A stretch of 64,000 bases of DNA from an uncultured Kiritimatiellota bacterium (lineage in GTDB: Bacteria; Verrucomicrobiota; Kiritimatiellia; RFP12; UBA1067): assembly GCA_934635385.1 (NCBI GenBank), contig CAKTZI010000020.1, forward strand, positions 6,098-70,097, read 5' to 3'. The position numbers were made by a program, and so were the translations under genes. This document shows, one piece after another, positions 33,129-45,500 of this stretch (positions are counted from its first letter, which is position 1; each line of letters begins with the position of its first letter). Under the pieces are notes generated by a model. That model made no database searches and was not told the DNA's origin. It saw only the letters and a program-made list of their open reading frames with translations.

Positions 33129-33662
33129 TCATGAGACGCCGCCTTTTACCACGAACCGCCATTTGCGGCGTTGATCGCGCGCAGAGGCGTAGGCGATGCC
33201 GATGCGCGGCGTGCGCACGTATTTCGGTGTGTAGCCGTCGTCCTCCAGCCAGAGGTCGGTCGAATCCGCAAAGCGCACACGGTTGAACGCGCGCGTGACG
33301 TGCAGGAGCTTCGTCAGCTTGCCGGGGCCGTCCGCACCCTCCACGCCGCGAATCAACACCGCTTCGGGATGATCCTTCGGACCCGTCACGACGTTGAGCA
33401 GCTCGTGCATGCCGTAGCACAGGTAGACGTAGGCGCAGCCGCCCGCCTCATACAGGACATCCGTTCGCGGCGTTCGCCCCCGGTGTGCATGGCAGGCCGT
33501 GTCCTCCTCGCCGAAGTAGGCTTCCGTCTCCGTGATGCGCCTCCGCAGAACCGTCCCGTCCGCCAGACGGCGGCAGAGGAATCTTCCGAGCAGGCGCGGC
33601 GCCAGCGCAATCGCATCGGCAGAGAAGTCCGTCAGGCGACTGGGAACTGAAAGCGATTTCAT
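33129..33662 (-). CDS. mpg: 3-methyladenine DNA glycosylase
   Basis: 177 residues, the AAG/MPG family that excises alkylated purines. Motifs: TETAYFGEEDTACHA-like start (ITETEAYFGEEDTACHAHRG), YVYLCYGMHELLNVV and PEAVLIRGVEG, the usual order. The catalytic Glu is in the ETEAYFG stretch. Start ATG at 33662 lies 14 nt after the stop of the P-type ATPase gene, so the two are likely co-transcribed. It is somewhat shorter than most relatives at the C-terminus. Confidence 0.93.
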   Translation of the reverse strand: MKSLSVPSRLTDFSADAIALAPRLLGRFLCRRLADGTVLRRRITETEAYFGEEDTACHAHRGRTPRTDVLYEAGGCAYVYLCYGMHELLNVVTGPKDHPEAVLIRGVEGADGPGKLTKLLHVTRAFNRVRFADSTDLWLEDDGYTPKYVRTPRIGIAYASARDQRRKWRFVVKGGVS

Positions 33663-33676
33663 AAGCGGCAGAGAAA

Positions 33677-36397
33677 TTAGAGGCCGTGTCGTCCGAAGCC
33701 CGTGACCGCTTTTCGCAGGATTCCGAGCGCCGCCGGGACAAGTGCGGAGGCGACGAAAAGCACCGCCCAGTCCGCCGGGCGCAGGGGCACGACGTCGAAG
33801 AGCCGCCCGCCGAACGTGACGAGCGCGGCCTGTCCGAGAAGGATCAGCAGGGCGACGCCCACGAAGACGCGGCAGCCCGCGAAGTCGAGCGGCGCGCCGC
33901 CGCCGAACGTCCGCACCCGGAAGACGTTCCAGAACTGCAGCAGCACGAAGAAGGTGAAGAAGACCGTCAGCTCGTAGGTACTCAGTCCTGTCGCGGCGAC
34001 GGAGGGCGGCAGCAGCAGCGCCCGGATCTCGTGGCCCCGGAGGAAGGCGAGCGCGCCGAGCAGGATGGCCGTGAAGAGCGTCCCCGTCAGCACGAGGTCG
34101 ATGCACATCGCGCGCGAGACGATGAACGCCCCGCGCGGGCGCGGACGCTCGCGGAGGACGGCCTCGGACGGCGGCAGCGACGCCATCGCCATCGCCGCGA
34201 ACGTGTCCATGATGAGGTTCACCCAGAGCATCTGCGTGACGGAGAGCGGCGACTTCGTGCCGACGAACGCGCCGACGAGCACCGTCAGGCAGGCGACGAC
34301 GTTCACGGTCGTCTGGAAGAGGATGAAGCGCTGGATGTTGCGGTAGAGCGAGCGTCCCCAGACGACGGCGCGGACAATCGAGGCGAAGGAGTCGTCGAGG
34401 ATCGTGACGTCCGACGCCTCCTTGGCGACGCTCGTGCCGTCGCCCATCGAGAGCCCGACGTGGGCGGCCTTGAGGGCGGGCGCGTCGTTTGTGCCGTCGC
34501 CCGTGACGGCGACGACCTCGCCGGCGCGGCGCAAGGCCTCGACGAGCCGCTTCTTGTCCAGCGGACGCGCCCGCGCGATGATCTTGAGCCGTCCGACGCG
34601 GCGGTCGAGCGCGGCATCGTCGAGCGCGGCGAATTCAGGCCCGGTGATGAGAGCGTCGTCGCCGTCGGCATCCGTCCAGAGCCCGATCTGGCGGGCGATC
34701 TCGCGGGCCGTGGCGGGCGTGTCGCCCGTGACGACCTTCACGGCGATGCCGGCGCCGAGGCAGTCCGCGATCGCCTTCGGCACGTCCGGGCGCACGGGGT
34801 CGGCGATGCCCACGAGGCCGAGGAACGCGAGCGGACCCCGGAGGCCGGAGAGCCCGTCGGCGGAAATCGGGCTCTCGCCGTCCGCCAGCTCCCGCCAGGC
34901 AAACCCCAGCGTCCGCAAGGCCCGGCCCTGGCAGTCGAGCAGCCGCGCGCGCACGGCGGCGTCCGACGCCGCGTCCGCCCCGCAGAAGCCAAGCACGATC
35001 TCCGGCGCGCCCTTCACGTAGAGGACGCGGCGGCCCGGACGCGCGGCGGACGCCACGACGCTGGCCATGTACTTGCGCTCCGTGCAGAACGGCAGCTCGG
35101 CCTCGTGCGGCGCCCGGGCGCGGAGCGCCCGGCAGTCGAGGCCCTGCCCGTGAAGCCAGAGGAGGAGCGCGCCCTCGGTCGGGTTCCCGAGCGGTTCGGG
35201 CGCGGACGGATCCGAGAGGTCGAGGGTCGCCGTCGCGTTCGCCGCCACGCCTTCGCAGACGAGCGCGCCGAGCGTCCCCGGCTCCGCCGAGAGGCGGACG
35301 CCCGCCTCCAGCCCGTCGAAGTGCGCCTCCTGCACGCGCATGCGGTTCTGGGTCAGCGTGCCCGTCTTGTCCGTGCAGATCACGGTCGCCGCGCCCATCG
35401 TCTCGCAGGCGTGGAGGCGGCGGACGAGGAGCTTGGCCCTGAACATCCGCCGCATGCTGTAGGCGAGGCTCAGCGTGACGGCCATCGGCAGGCCCTCCGG
35501 CACCGAGACGACGACGAGCGTGACGGCCAGCATGAGCGACTGCAGGAGGTAGGCGAACAGGTGCGCGGGCGCGGTCGCCTGCCAGACGGCGAGGGGATCC
35601 GTCCCGAAGAAGGCGGCCAGGCGGCCGACAATGACGAGCGCGGCCAGGACGTAGCTGACGCGGGAGATCGCGCGGGCGAGGCCGGCGAGCTGCTCGTCCA
35701 GCGGCGTCTTCACGGAGTCGTCGATGCGGGCGGCCGCGAAGACCCGGCCGTTCTCCGTGCCGTCGCCGACGGCCGTCACGCGCATCGTGCCGTGGCCCTC
35801 CATCACCTTCGTGCCGCGCAGGACGCGGTTCGAGGGAAACGTCGCCTCCGCGTCGAAGGCGCGCGGATCCGTCGTCTTGCGGCAGGCCGGCTCGCCCGTG
35901 AGGGACGACTCGTCCACGCTCAGGGCGACGGCCTCCAGCAGGTCGCCGTCCGCCGGGACCTCGCACCCGGTCGCGAGCGTGACGACATCGCCGACGACGA
36001 CATCCCGGCGCGGGACGCGGCACGGGCCGCCGGCGCGGACGACGTCGACCGGCTCGTCGTCGCTGACCTGGTTGAGGATGTCGAACGCCCGCTCCGCGCG
36101 CGTCTCGAAGAGGAAGGAGAGCCCCGTCGCGAGAAGGACGGCCGCGAAGATGCCGCCCGGCTCGAAGAAGACCGCCCAGCCCGCGCCCAGGGCCAGCCGC
36201 TCGTAGAGCGCGATGCCGGCGGACAGCGCGCCCGCGACGAGCAGGATGACGATCAGCGGATCGCCAAGGCGCGCAAGGAACTTCCGCCACAGCGGCTCGC
36301 GCGAGGGCGGCGTGAGGACGTTCGTCCCGTGTTCCGCGCGGCTGCGCGCGACTTCGGCCTCCGTGAGGCCCTTTGCTGCATCTGTCTTCTCGTTCAT
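33677..36397 (-). CDS. Calcium-transporting P-type ATPase (PMCA/SERCA type)
   Basis: 906 residues from ATG 36397. Full P-type ATPase layout: cation-ATPase N-terminus, actuator with SLTGEP, M4 motif VPEGLPMAVT typical of Ca pumps, phosphorylation site CTDKTGTLTQN, hinge GDGTNDAPALK, M5/M6 with QMLWVNLIMDT, then the C-terminal transmembrane bundle. Predicted to export Ca2+ from the cytoplasm. Bacterial homologues vary in specificity, so other divalent ions are possible. A TATAAT 9 nt before the ATG marks a leaderless start. Confidence 0.93.
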   Translation of the reverse strand: MNEKTDAAKGLTEAEVARSRAEHGTNVLTPPSREPLWRKFLARLGDPLIVILLVAGALSAGIALYERLALGAGWAVFFEPGGIFAAVLLATGLSFLFETRAERAFDILNQVSDDEPVDVVRAGGPCRVPRRDVVVGDVVTLATGCEVPADGDLLEAVALSVDESSLTGEPACRKTTDPRAFDAEATFPSNRVLRGTKVMEGHGTMRVTAVGDGTENGRVFAAARIDDSVKTPLDEQLAGLARAISRVSYVLAALVIVGRLAAFFGTDPLAVWQATAPAHLFAYLLQSLMLAVTLVVVSVPEGLPMAVTLSLAYSMRRMFRAKLLVRRLHACETMGAATVICTDKTGTLTQNRMRVQEAHFDGLEAGVRLSAEPGTLGALVCEGVAANATATLDLSDPSAPEPLGNPTEGALLLWLHGQGLDCRALRARAPHEAELPFCTERKYMASVVASAARPGRRVLYVKGAPEIVLGFCGADAASDAAVRARLLDCQGRALRTLGFAWRELADGESPISADGLSGLRGPLAFLGLVGIADPVRPDVPKAIADCLGAGIAVKVVTGDTPATAREIARQIGLWTDADGDDALITGPEFAALDDAALDRRVGRLKIIARARPLDKKRLVEALRRAGEVVAVTGDGTNDAPALKAAHVGLSMGDGTSVAKEASDVTILDDSFASIVRAVVWGRSLYRNIQRFILFQTTVNVVACLTVLVGAFVGTKSPLSVTQMLWVNLIMDTFAAMAMASLPPSEAVLRERPRPRGAFIVSRAMCIDLVLTGTLFTAILLGALAFLRGHEIRALLLPPSVAATGLSTYELTVFFTFFVLLQFWNVFRVRTFGGGAPLDFAGCRVFVGVALLILLGQAALVTFGGRLFDVVPLRPADWAVLFVASALVPAALGILRKAVTGFGRHGL

Positions 36398-36406
36398 GGA
36401 AGAGTT

Positions 36407-36412
36407 ATTATA
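36407..36412 (-). promoter_or_regulatory. -10 element of the Ca-ATPase gene
   Basis: TTTTGGTATAAT on the minus strand, 9 nt from the ATG. Confidence 0.6.
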
Positions 36413-36507
36413 CCAAAAGGGATGATTTGGCGCAAATCTGACTAAATAAACGATTTTTGACATATTTCAATAACATATAGCCACAATAACCGCATAAAGG
36501 GATGATA

Positions 36508-36529
36508 GGGATTTGTTAGAATAAATCCC
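36508..36529 (-). terminator. Hairpin between the Ca-ATPase gene and the phage giant gene
   Basis: GGGATTT-N8-AAATCCC, 44 nt after the giant-gene stop on its strand, in an AT-rich gap (36413-36572). It lacks a following U-tract. The word AAAGGGATGAT occurs twice here (about 36417 and 36497). The gap is the likely boundary between host and phage DNA. Confidence 0.4.
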
Positions 36530-36572
36530 ATATCACCCAAATATGCCCATGTTTCTTGTGACTTTCTTGCGA

Positions 36573-39500
36573 CTATTTGCGCCTTTCCGCGCGGATTTTC
36601 TCAATCAGTTTTGCCTTGCCGCGCTCGATGTCGGAGAGCAATGAGGCATCGACTTCATGGCCCTCCTTCTCGTCCCTCATCGCCCTTGCCTCGTCCCTGC
36701 GGATCTGCGCAATGTCGGCGGCGATGTCCTCGCGCACGCCCTCGCGCATGAGCGGATTTTCGGCAACGATGCTGTCGAGCAGAAGCCTCCTGTTCTGTTC
36801 GTCGAGAAGCTCGTCTTTCTCGATGGCGTCGTATTCTCTCTTGGAGTCCAGGAATCGATTGGAGAGAATGGCGTAATCGTCTTTGCGGTACGTCCCCTTG
36901 CCGATGCCGAACATCGTCAGCCCCGCGCCGAGGAATGCCGTAGCCCACGCACGGTCTTCAATGCCGTTCTCGTAGATGGAATGCCCCGCATCGCGGAGCG
37001 AGATCGGCGCAAACGACAGCAACAGTTCGGCCGCGCCGTAGTCCTGCCCTGTGTAGTCCTTCCCGGACAGTGCGGAGAAAGCATTGCTCACGAGCGGCGT
37101 GAGACGGCCCTTTGCGAAATGGGCAACCTCTCCGAACATGTCGCGCACTTTGGCCTGTTTCCCAGTAGCAGTCTCGTATGCGCCCGTCACAAGTCGGTTG
37201 CCGAGGCGCAGAAACGCCACGGAGCCGCCCGTGAGGTCAAGCTGCGTGTGCCGTATGCGTGGTGCAACGAGCATTTGCAGCCGTTTCACGGGGCCGGCAT
37301 GGGCGAATTCGTCCTTCTGGTCGTCGGTCGCGAACAATGCCGTGAGCAGAGAGCCAAGTAGAATCGCGCCAAGATTCGAGCGCACGAATTCGCCGAGCCC
37401 AATCCTCGACATTGTAAGACGTTCCTTGAACGTACCCGAACCGTCCTCTTCCGCACTTGCCGTCCACGAATGCCATACCTGATACCCGATGAGCCGCTTC
37501 AACTGCGAATCGACAAGGCCAGGAGCCCAGAACACTTTGCCAAGTATGCGCCGGTTGTCCTTTGAGAGCGTGCCGGAACCGTTCATGACGTTTATCATGT
37601 CGCAAAGCATCTTCTTCTGGAATACGGTTGCCCCGCCGGGGAAGAGTTTCGGATCGTTGACGATCGTGGAATAGAGGCTTGCGGACACGGCGTTGATGTA
37701 TGTCGCATAGAGCCGGTCAGAGTTCTCTATGGACGTGCCGTAGAACGGAATATCGGTAAAGCGGAGCGCCTTGCCGCCAATCGTAAACGGCTTGTCGATT
37801 GCGTCAAACAACTCCACGCGCTCGCCGCGACTGGTCGAATCGGAAACCTTCTTCCAACGAAGCCAGCCGTTGTCCACGGCCTCCTTCACGGAAGCGTCGG
37901 AGAGAAGATCGAGTTCTATGTTCTCCGCGTTGATCCTGCTCTTGAACGCCGAAATCGTCTTTGCGAAGTTCGCCGCAACGATTTTCGGATGCGCCATGAG
38001 GATCGTACCCGTCTGGTTGCCTACCTGCGTGAAGTCGAGCGAAGCCGTAGCCATCTTCCACACGCCGTCCACGAAACGGTAGGCATCGCCCATGAAACGG
38101 ACGAACTTGGGCTTGCGGGCATCCGCAGCTTCACGCCGCAAGTCGGCAAGCTTGCGGTGGGCCCTGTTCATCTGCTCGGCCATCGCCTCGTACCGCTTCT
38201 GCATTTCCGGCGGCATGGGCGGCTGCGGCTTCTTCTGCGGGCGCAGGTCGCCACGGACAATGCGTTCGGCAAGACGCGCAATCGCCTTTTCGCGATTTGC
38301 CATCTTGCGAGCGTTGTAGGCGGAAAGCTCTTCCGGCGTCAGGCCGAACTCGTACTTCGCCTTTTTGAGTTCGCGAATCTGGTTGCGCACCTCGGACAGC
38401 CTTTCTCGCAGAGCGTCAAGCGTGGGCGACTCGGCCCTTGGACGCCTTGCCTTCTTCGAGAAGTCGCCGGAACGCGCGCGGTCGAGATCGGCCAGCGCGT
38501 GTTCAAGTTCCCTGCCGAGAAGCCGTTCCGCAAGCTTCACGCGCTGCGCATCGGTCATCCCATGTTCAGTCCTGAAAAGCTCGTCATAGGTCTTCTGGAG
38601 TTCGTCCTTCCGCTTTCTCAGTTCGCGCAGTTCGATGTCCTCCATCACCGTGCGCTCTCGCCCGGGGATCTTCTCCCCCGTCTCGATTGCACGTTCAAGG
38701 TCTGCGATGCGGTTCTTCACGCGCGTCTTTGCGGATTCGAGGACGCCCTTCAGCCTCCGTGCGTCGCGTCCCGCATCCGGGACCTCCTTCTTGCGCTCCT
38801 GTACCTGCTTCTGCAGGTTTCGCGTCGTGTCGGACGGCTCGTCGCGCACCATGCCCGTAAGGGGCGGCATGGTGTTATTCTCGTCCATCCAGTCCATCTG
38901 CCGCTTGAGGCGAGACTGGGAACGCAGGTCGTTCATGAGGCGCTGCGCCTCGTAGCGGGATTGCCGGAAGTTGTGGCCGAATCCCGTGAGCGCGTCGCGT
39001 ACCTGATTCTCGTCCACGCCGTCCATGAACGGCGAGATGTCCTCCACGATTGCCTTGATGCACTCGTCTTCCGTGATGTCGGGATTCTCGAAGCAGTGGT
39101 ATTCTCCGATTGCGCGGAGCCACTTGCCCCAAGCCGGGTACTGCTGATCGGAAAGTCCGACAAGTGTGCCGCCGACCTCCGCAGAGCCGACCTCGATCTG
39201 GGCAAGCGCGTCGTTGTAGTTCCGCATGACGCGCTTCACCTCGTCACCGGGATTGCGCTCCGCCACCTTGCGAATCCTGTCGCCTCGTTTGATCTGCTCG
39301 ACAATCTTCTCCGCCTGTGCCTTCAAACGTGCGGTGGCGAGATCCCTCCCCTCTTCGTCAAGCGTGGCAAATCCGTTGGCAATCTCCCGAATCTTCGCGT
39401 CCATTTCAGGCGCGATCTTGTCGGCACCGCCGAGGATTGCGGCCACCTGTCCCGAAATGCCGGCATACGAGAAGTCCGTCTGGTCGATGAGTCCACGGTT

Positions 39501-42500
39501 CGAGCGCAGCCGACGGCCAGCCTCCGAAGAACTCCGCGTCAGCGCAAGCCCGGTCTCGTACATGAGCGACTTCGCCTGTGCGAGCTGGGACATGGCCTCG
39601 CCATATTCGCGCGCGACCTTCTTCTGATTCTCGCCAAAGCCAGCGTCACGTTCGTCTTGGGGAATCGCATTGAACGCATCAAGCGTCTCTTTGAGTCCGT
39701 TCACGACAGACTGCGCCGCGTTTACCGCCGCCTGGCGACGGCGGAACAGGACATTGAGCGCATTGTTCTCGTAATCCGCGATGTTGCGCGGGAACTTCGC
39801 CACCGCACGGGAGAGTTTCTCCATGTAGGACGGATTCGACAAAAGGGCCTCTGCCTGTTCCCACGCCGTCTCGTCCGGCTTGCGGACATGCTTCGGCGGT
39901 TCCATCCCTGCAGCCTTTAGGGCGGTTGCAATCTCGTCGTTCGTCATGCCGTACACCTCGCGCATGACCTGCTCCGTCGGTGTCTTGTCCTCCGCTTCGG
40001 AGTATTTCTCCTCCGCTGGCGTAAGGTTCGGCGTGTCGAAGTCAACCTGTCCGACTGAAAGCGTATCGACGCTCGGATATTCGCCCTTGCTGTTCGGTTT
40101 CAGGTGCGGGCGCAAATCAGCGGTCTTCGTCGCGGCGTTCTTCGGGCGGGCAAAGTCCTCCGCGTCCATGAGCGGAATCAGTTCCCTGACGGTCGGCGCG
40201 GAAAAGCTCTTCGCGTCACTTTCACGACGTGCAACGTACTTCTGTCCGTTTCCGGACTTCGTGATGAGCCAGTTGCCGTATGCCGCCGCCTTGCGGTTCT
40301 CGACCGCCTGAATGACGAGTGGCGTGATGGCCCGCTCCAGTTCCGCTTGGCGTGTGCGCAGCTTGACGAGTTCATCGCGCATCCCCTCGTAATCCTTCTG
40401 CAACCTGTCGGCATCGGCGGACATCTTCTTCGCCTGCCTGTCCATGTCGGCCAGCGAGTTCTCGTAGGCTTTCGCAAAGTCGGGCGACACCGTCTCGAAT
40501 ATCTTGCCCTTGAACGCCGTCATTGCAGCCTGGGAGAAGTCGGGAAGGAAGCCGGAGTAGTTTATCTCACGCGCAACACCGATCATGGGGACGGCGATGT
40601 TGAACTTCTCATCGCCCCACTTGTCGTAGGTCAACACAAGCTCAACGCCGTTGAAGTCGCCGAGGACGGTCTTGTCGTCGCGTCCGTAGCGGTCTTTCGT
40701 AAGTTGCTTCGCCATCTGGGCGGAGACATAATCCGCCATGTCCTTCACCTTCTCGATGGATCGGCCGTCCGGCGTGGAGAGGGCGAACGGCTTTCCCTCG
40801 TTCTTCTTGCGCCACTCCTTCACGCCCTCCTGTTCCCTTGCGAATTCCTCGCGGCGACGCGCCAGAATTCGGCTGTTCGCTTCCGCCCTGTCCTTGTTTC
40901 TCCGTGCGGACGAGAGGACGGATTCCGTGTTGAGTTCGAGCTTGTGGACGCGCTTCTTCACGTCGATGAGCTCCATGAGCGCCTTGTTTCCCGAAGCAAG
41001 GCCCATGAGCATGTCGCGATCCATCGCGCTTTCGTCCATGTCAATCTCACGGACGGAATCGTCACCGTGCATCACCTGGTCGATGAGCTTTGATTTCACG
41101 CCGATCAGCTGGTGGTTCTTCGTCTCGTAGGAGCCGATGTTGGCGTTGCCCTTCGTGAGGTAGTAGAAAATCTGCCCTTCCTTGTAGGTGTTGCCGAAGC
41201 GGATGATTCGTCCGATTGCCTGTTCGTCTTCGGACGGCTTCCATCCCGGATGCAGAAGGTGTATCGCCGCAAGCCGTTCCTGCACATTCGTCCCCTCGCC
41301 CATCTTCGGGCGTGATCCGATGAGCACGCGGACTTCGCCACTCCTCACCTTCGCGAACAGGGCGCTCTTGTTCGCGTCCTTGTCGCCCTTTGACTTGTCG
41401 ATGTCCTGTATGATGGCGATCTCGTCCCTCGGTATTCCAGCCGTCACAAGCAGGCTGCGGATTTCCTCGTTGAGGTTATACGCACCTCTCGCATAAGGCA
41501 TATCCTGACCGCCCGTAATGTGTGCGGCTATGTACTCGTCCGTGCCACCACTGGCGCGATTGAAGATGTCCGTGAAGACAAGTTGCGCACCACGCTCCGC
41601 CACCGTCTCGTCGTACACCTTCTTGATTTCGGACACGGCGCGGATGATCTTGTTGCCTCCGTCCTCAAAACCAAGCAGCCGTGGCGTGAGGCAGGCGTTC
41701 TTCGCGATTCGTGTCAACGTCAGATACTTGTTGCGCTCCTCGCGGCTCGGTGGAGTTGCCGCCTCATGCGCCACCATTTCCATGATGCGCTCCTGTGCAG
41801 GCGACATATCCACGTCAATCATGTGGTATTTCGGCTTTGGACGCGGAATGTCCAGCTGATCGGGGTTTACGATGTCCACGACGCTCCGAAGGAGTTTCAT
41901 CAGTTCCGGGATGTTCACGAACGCCGAAACCTTTTCCTTCTCCTTTACCGTCTTGCCGTCAAGCGAGAATTCGCTTTCCGTTGTAATGCGCCCGAACGCA
42001 TCCACGAAATCGTCGAAGTGCTTCAGCCCCTGCTCTTCAAGTTTGTTGGGGGCAAGGTATTTCAGCATGACATACGCCTCGACTACGGGCGCGTTGGAGA
42101 GCGGCGTGCCCGTCGCGAACACGACACCTCGGTCACCGCCGTGCAGGGACTGGACGTACTGCGTCTTCATCTCCATGTCAACCGCCCGCTGGCTGTCGCC
42201 CTGCGAGAGTCCACCCGTGCGCCCCTGCCGCGTGGTGATCGGCATTCCCTTGAAATTGTGCGCCTCGTCCACGAAGAGCTGGTCCACGCCCAGTTCCTCG
42301 AACGGCACGATCTGGCTGTCGTGGTTCTCCGCGTTCGCAAGCTGTTCAAGTTTCGCCTCCAGCCGTTCGAGTTTCTTCGTGGCCTGATCGACTGAAATCC
42401 TCTCCCCGGCTTCGCGCATCGCGGCGATTGCCTCGATGAGGTCTCTCCGCTGCGCCTCCATGAATTCCTTCTGATACTCGTCGGACATGGCGAGCTTCTT

Positions 42501-45500
42501 GGAGAACGTGGAATGCTTCACGACGATTGCGTCCCAGTCCCCGTTCGCCACCTGGGCGAAGAACGCCCGGCGGTTTTCCGGCTTTACGTCGGCCTCAGCC
42601 ATTTTCAGGATGTTCGCGTTCGGAAACGCCTCCACAAACTCGTTCGTGAACTGCTCCAGCATGTGGTTCGGAACCACGTACATCGGCTTCTTGAACAGTC
42701 CCAAATGCCGTCCGAGAACGCCGATGGACTGCATTTCAAGCGTCTTGCCAGCGCCTACACAATGCGCAAGGCAGAGCGAACTGCCGCCGAGAACGCCACG
42801 GGCGATCACGTCGGACTGGTATTCGCGGCCCTTCTTCGGCTTCTTGGGGTCGCCGCCCTCGAAGAGCTTGCCCAGCGCCGCCTCGCTCATTCCTGCGGCG
42901 CGGAACGGGAGGATGTTGTTCGGCAACTTGATCTCCACCATGTCCGTCATGACCGCATTGTAGCGTTCGTACATCGGCTCCGCCCACCGCTCGCTTGCCT
43001 GGATGAACTGCGAGAACGCATGGTGCAGCTTCTCCGCCGCGAGCTTGTTCCCCTCGGTGCGCTTCTCGTTGAGATAGCGTTTCTTGTCGATGGGATCGGT
43101 CTCGTAGTGGTTCATCGAGCCGTGGTTCAGGACGCGGCTAACGAACTCCTGCGGCGACCAGCTCGTTTCGCCCCACGGGTCTTCGTTCATGATGCGCCCG
43201 AACTCGACATTCCACTGCCCCGTCACCTCGTTCCTGCCCAGCATGATGTGCATGGACTCGGAACCGAATGCGTCGCGCAGGAAATCCTTCATGCAGTCCG
43301 TATCGACCCATGTCGCGCCGAACTTGATTTCCGCATCCTCCAGCCGCACCATCGGCGGCTGCACCTTTTCAAGCGCCTCAACGTTCGCGCGGTAGGATTC
43401 TTCGCCCGCCTCGACGGCGGCACGCGCCGCCGCAAGCTTCGCGCGGACGCGCCCGGAGAGGTATTCCCACGACGGTTCGAGAAGCCCCGTCTGCGGATTC
43501 TCGAAAGCGTCGCCGCCCTCTTTCAGTTTTCTGACGGCTTCCTCGTCACCCACGCCCAGCAGTTCCGCGATTCGCGGCACGTTGATTGCGCCGGACTCCG
43601 AATAGGAGATTACGAGCGCGTCCTTCGGCGTGTCGGCCTTCGTCGCCCGCTGTCCGCGAGAGATGACGCGCTTCGTGAAGATGTCGGACTTCACCACTTT
43701 GGGCTTTCCGCTTTCGTCCTTCACGATTCGCTCAAGGGCAAGCAGCCTGTTCCCGTCCGCCTTGTCGAGAAGCACGAACGGCGAAATCCACTTGTCGTGA
43801 AGTGTTCCGTTTGCCTTCACGAAGGTGTCGTAAGCCTCGTTCAGCTTCGCCTGAAGCGGGGCAAGATCGGTTTCCACGGAGTCATTGTCCGTCATCTGCG
43901 CATCGATCACGTCCCGCATGGCCTTCCGAAGCGAAAGCAGCCCGCCCATGATCCTGTCCGGGGTTCGCCCGCGCTTTTTGAGTTCCTTGGAGAGCGAACG
44001 GTCGTTCGGGAAGACAATCGGCTCCAGCATCTCGCCGCTCTTGATGAACGGCTTGCCGTCCTTCATCGTGACGCTGCCCTGTCGCAGTCCCTCTGCGTCG
44101 TAGACCGGCGTGTGGTCTTGGCGCTCCGCGACCGCCGCGCTCTTCAGGAGCGCGTCCTTGTCGATGCCGTCCAGCGCACGGCCGATGGCCTTGCCTATCT
44201 CAGACGACAGGTCGCCCGGCAGCACGTCGGGCATGGAGTACTTCAGAATCGGCCCGAACTGGCCGCTCGCAATCTCCATCGTGCCGACAACCTGCTCCGG
44301 GTGGTCTTGGAAGTAGCCGTTGTATGTCAGCGGCTTCTCGATCCGGCCTTTGCGGCGCACCCATTCTTCAGTCTTGCCGTATTCCACGCCCTTCTCAAAC
44401 GCCGCGTTGTCGGGACGGCCCTGCACCTTCTGGACGATCACGAGGTCGCTTGCGACATCCGTTCCCGCGTTTTCGGAGAAGAACCCGTTGGGGAGGCGCA
44501 CAGCACCGACAATCTGCCCACCGTGCTCCGTGAGGAACTGGCGGAGAATCGGGCTTGTCTTGTCGAGTGTGCCCGTCGATGTCAGGAACGCCATCACGCC
44601 GCCCGGCCGCAGCTTGGCAAGCGTCTTGGCGAAGAAGTAGTCGTGGATCTTGAACATCCTGGACGACAGCGAACGGTCGTTGATCGGTACGTCCGCATAC
44701 GGCACGTTGTCGATCGCGAAGTCGAAGAACCCGTCGGGGAACTTCGTTTCCTCGAACCCGCCGATGTTCACGCGCTGGTTCGGGAAGAGGGCCTTGAGCA
44801 TTTCGCCCGTCAGGACATCCTTCTCCACGAACTGCCAGCTGACCGGCTTCTCGTATTCGCCGGCCGCGCTCGCGAAGTTGCCCGTTCCGGCGGACGGGCC
44901 GAGGAACCGCCCGCCTTTCACGCCGAGGCGGCGAAGGTTCTCATGCAGCGCCCGGACGAAGTAGACTGGCGTGTAGAACGCCGTCGAGGCGGAAGCCTTT
45001 GCCGACTCGTATTCCTTGTCGTTGAGAAGCTGCCGAAGTTCCCTGTGAAGGCCGTACGCGCCCTGGCTGATTCCGTACCTGCGGAGAACGCCGGGTACGC
45101 GCTCCGGCTCGCCCGCACGTTCAAGGGCATATGCGCTTTCAAGCCCATACCCGAACATGTCCTCGCGCAATCCGCCCCATCCGACGAACTTGGCGAGCGT
45201 GGCCTGCTCTTCCGGGGTCGCCGCGTAGTCCCGCGCTTTCAGGTCGCGGATGAGCCTTATCGCGTCGAGATTGTTGCGGACGCGCTGTGCCGTCTTCTTT
45301 TCGAGGATCGCGTCCTCGACCGATTTCGTCATGACGAAATCGCGGCGCGTGGGATTCGGCTTTGTCGCGTCTGCGGCCTTGGCGGCACGCTTCTTTACGT
45401 GCGATACTCCGCCCTGATTCCCATCTCCTGCGCGATCTCGCCCAGTCTCGCGTTCGCCATCCTCGGATACCGAGCGATTTCCGACGGGGCCATTTCCTTC

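Noticed and set aside
31695..36572. The tyrosine recombinase as integrase of the phage at 36.6 kb
   Set aside because: Two cellular genes (mpg and a Ca-ATPase with its own promoter) lie between, and no matching att repeats were seen. The link is unproven.
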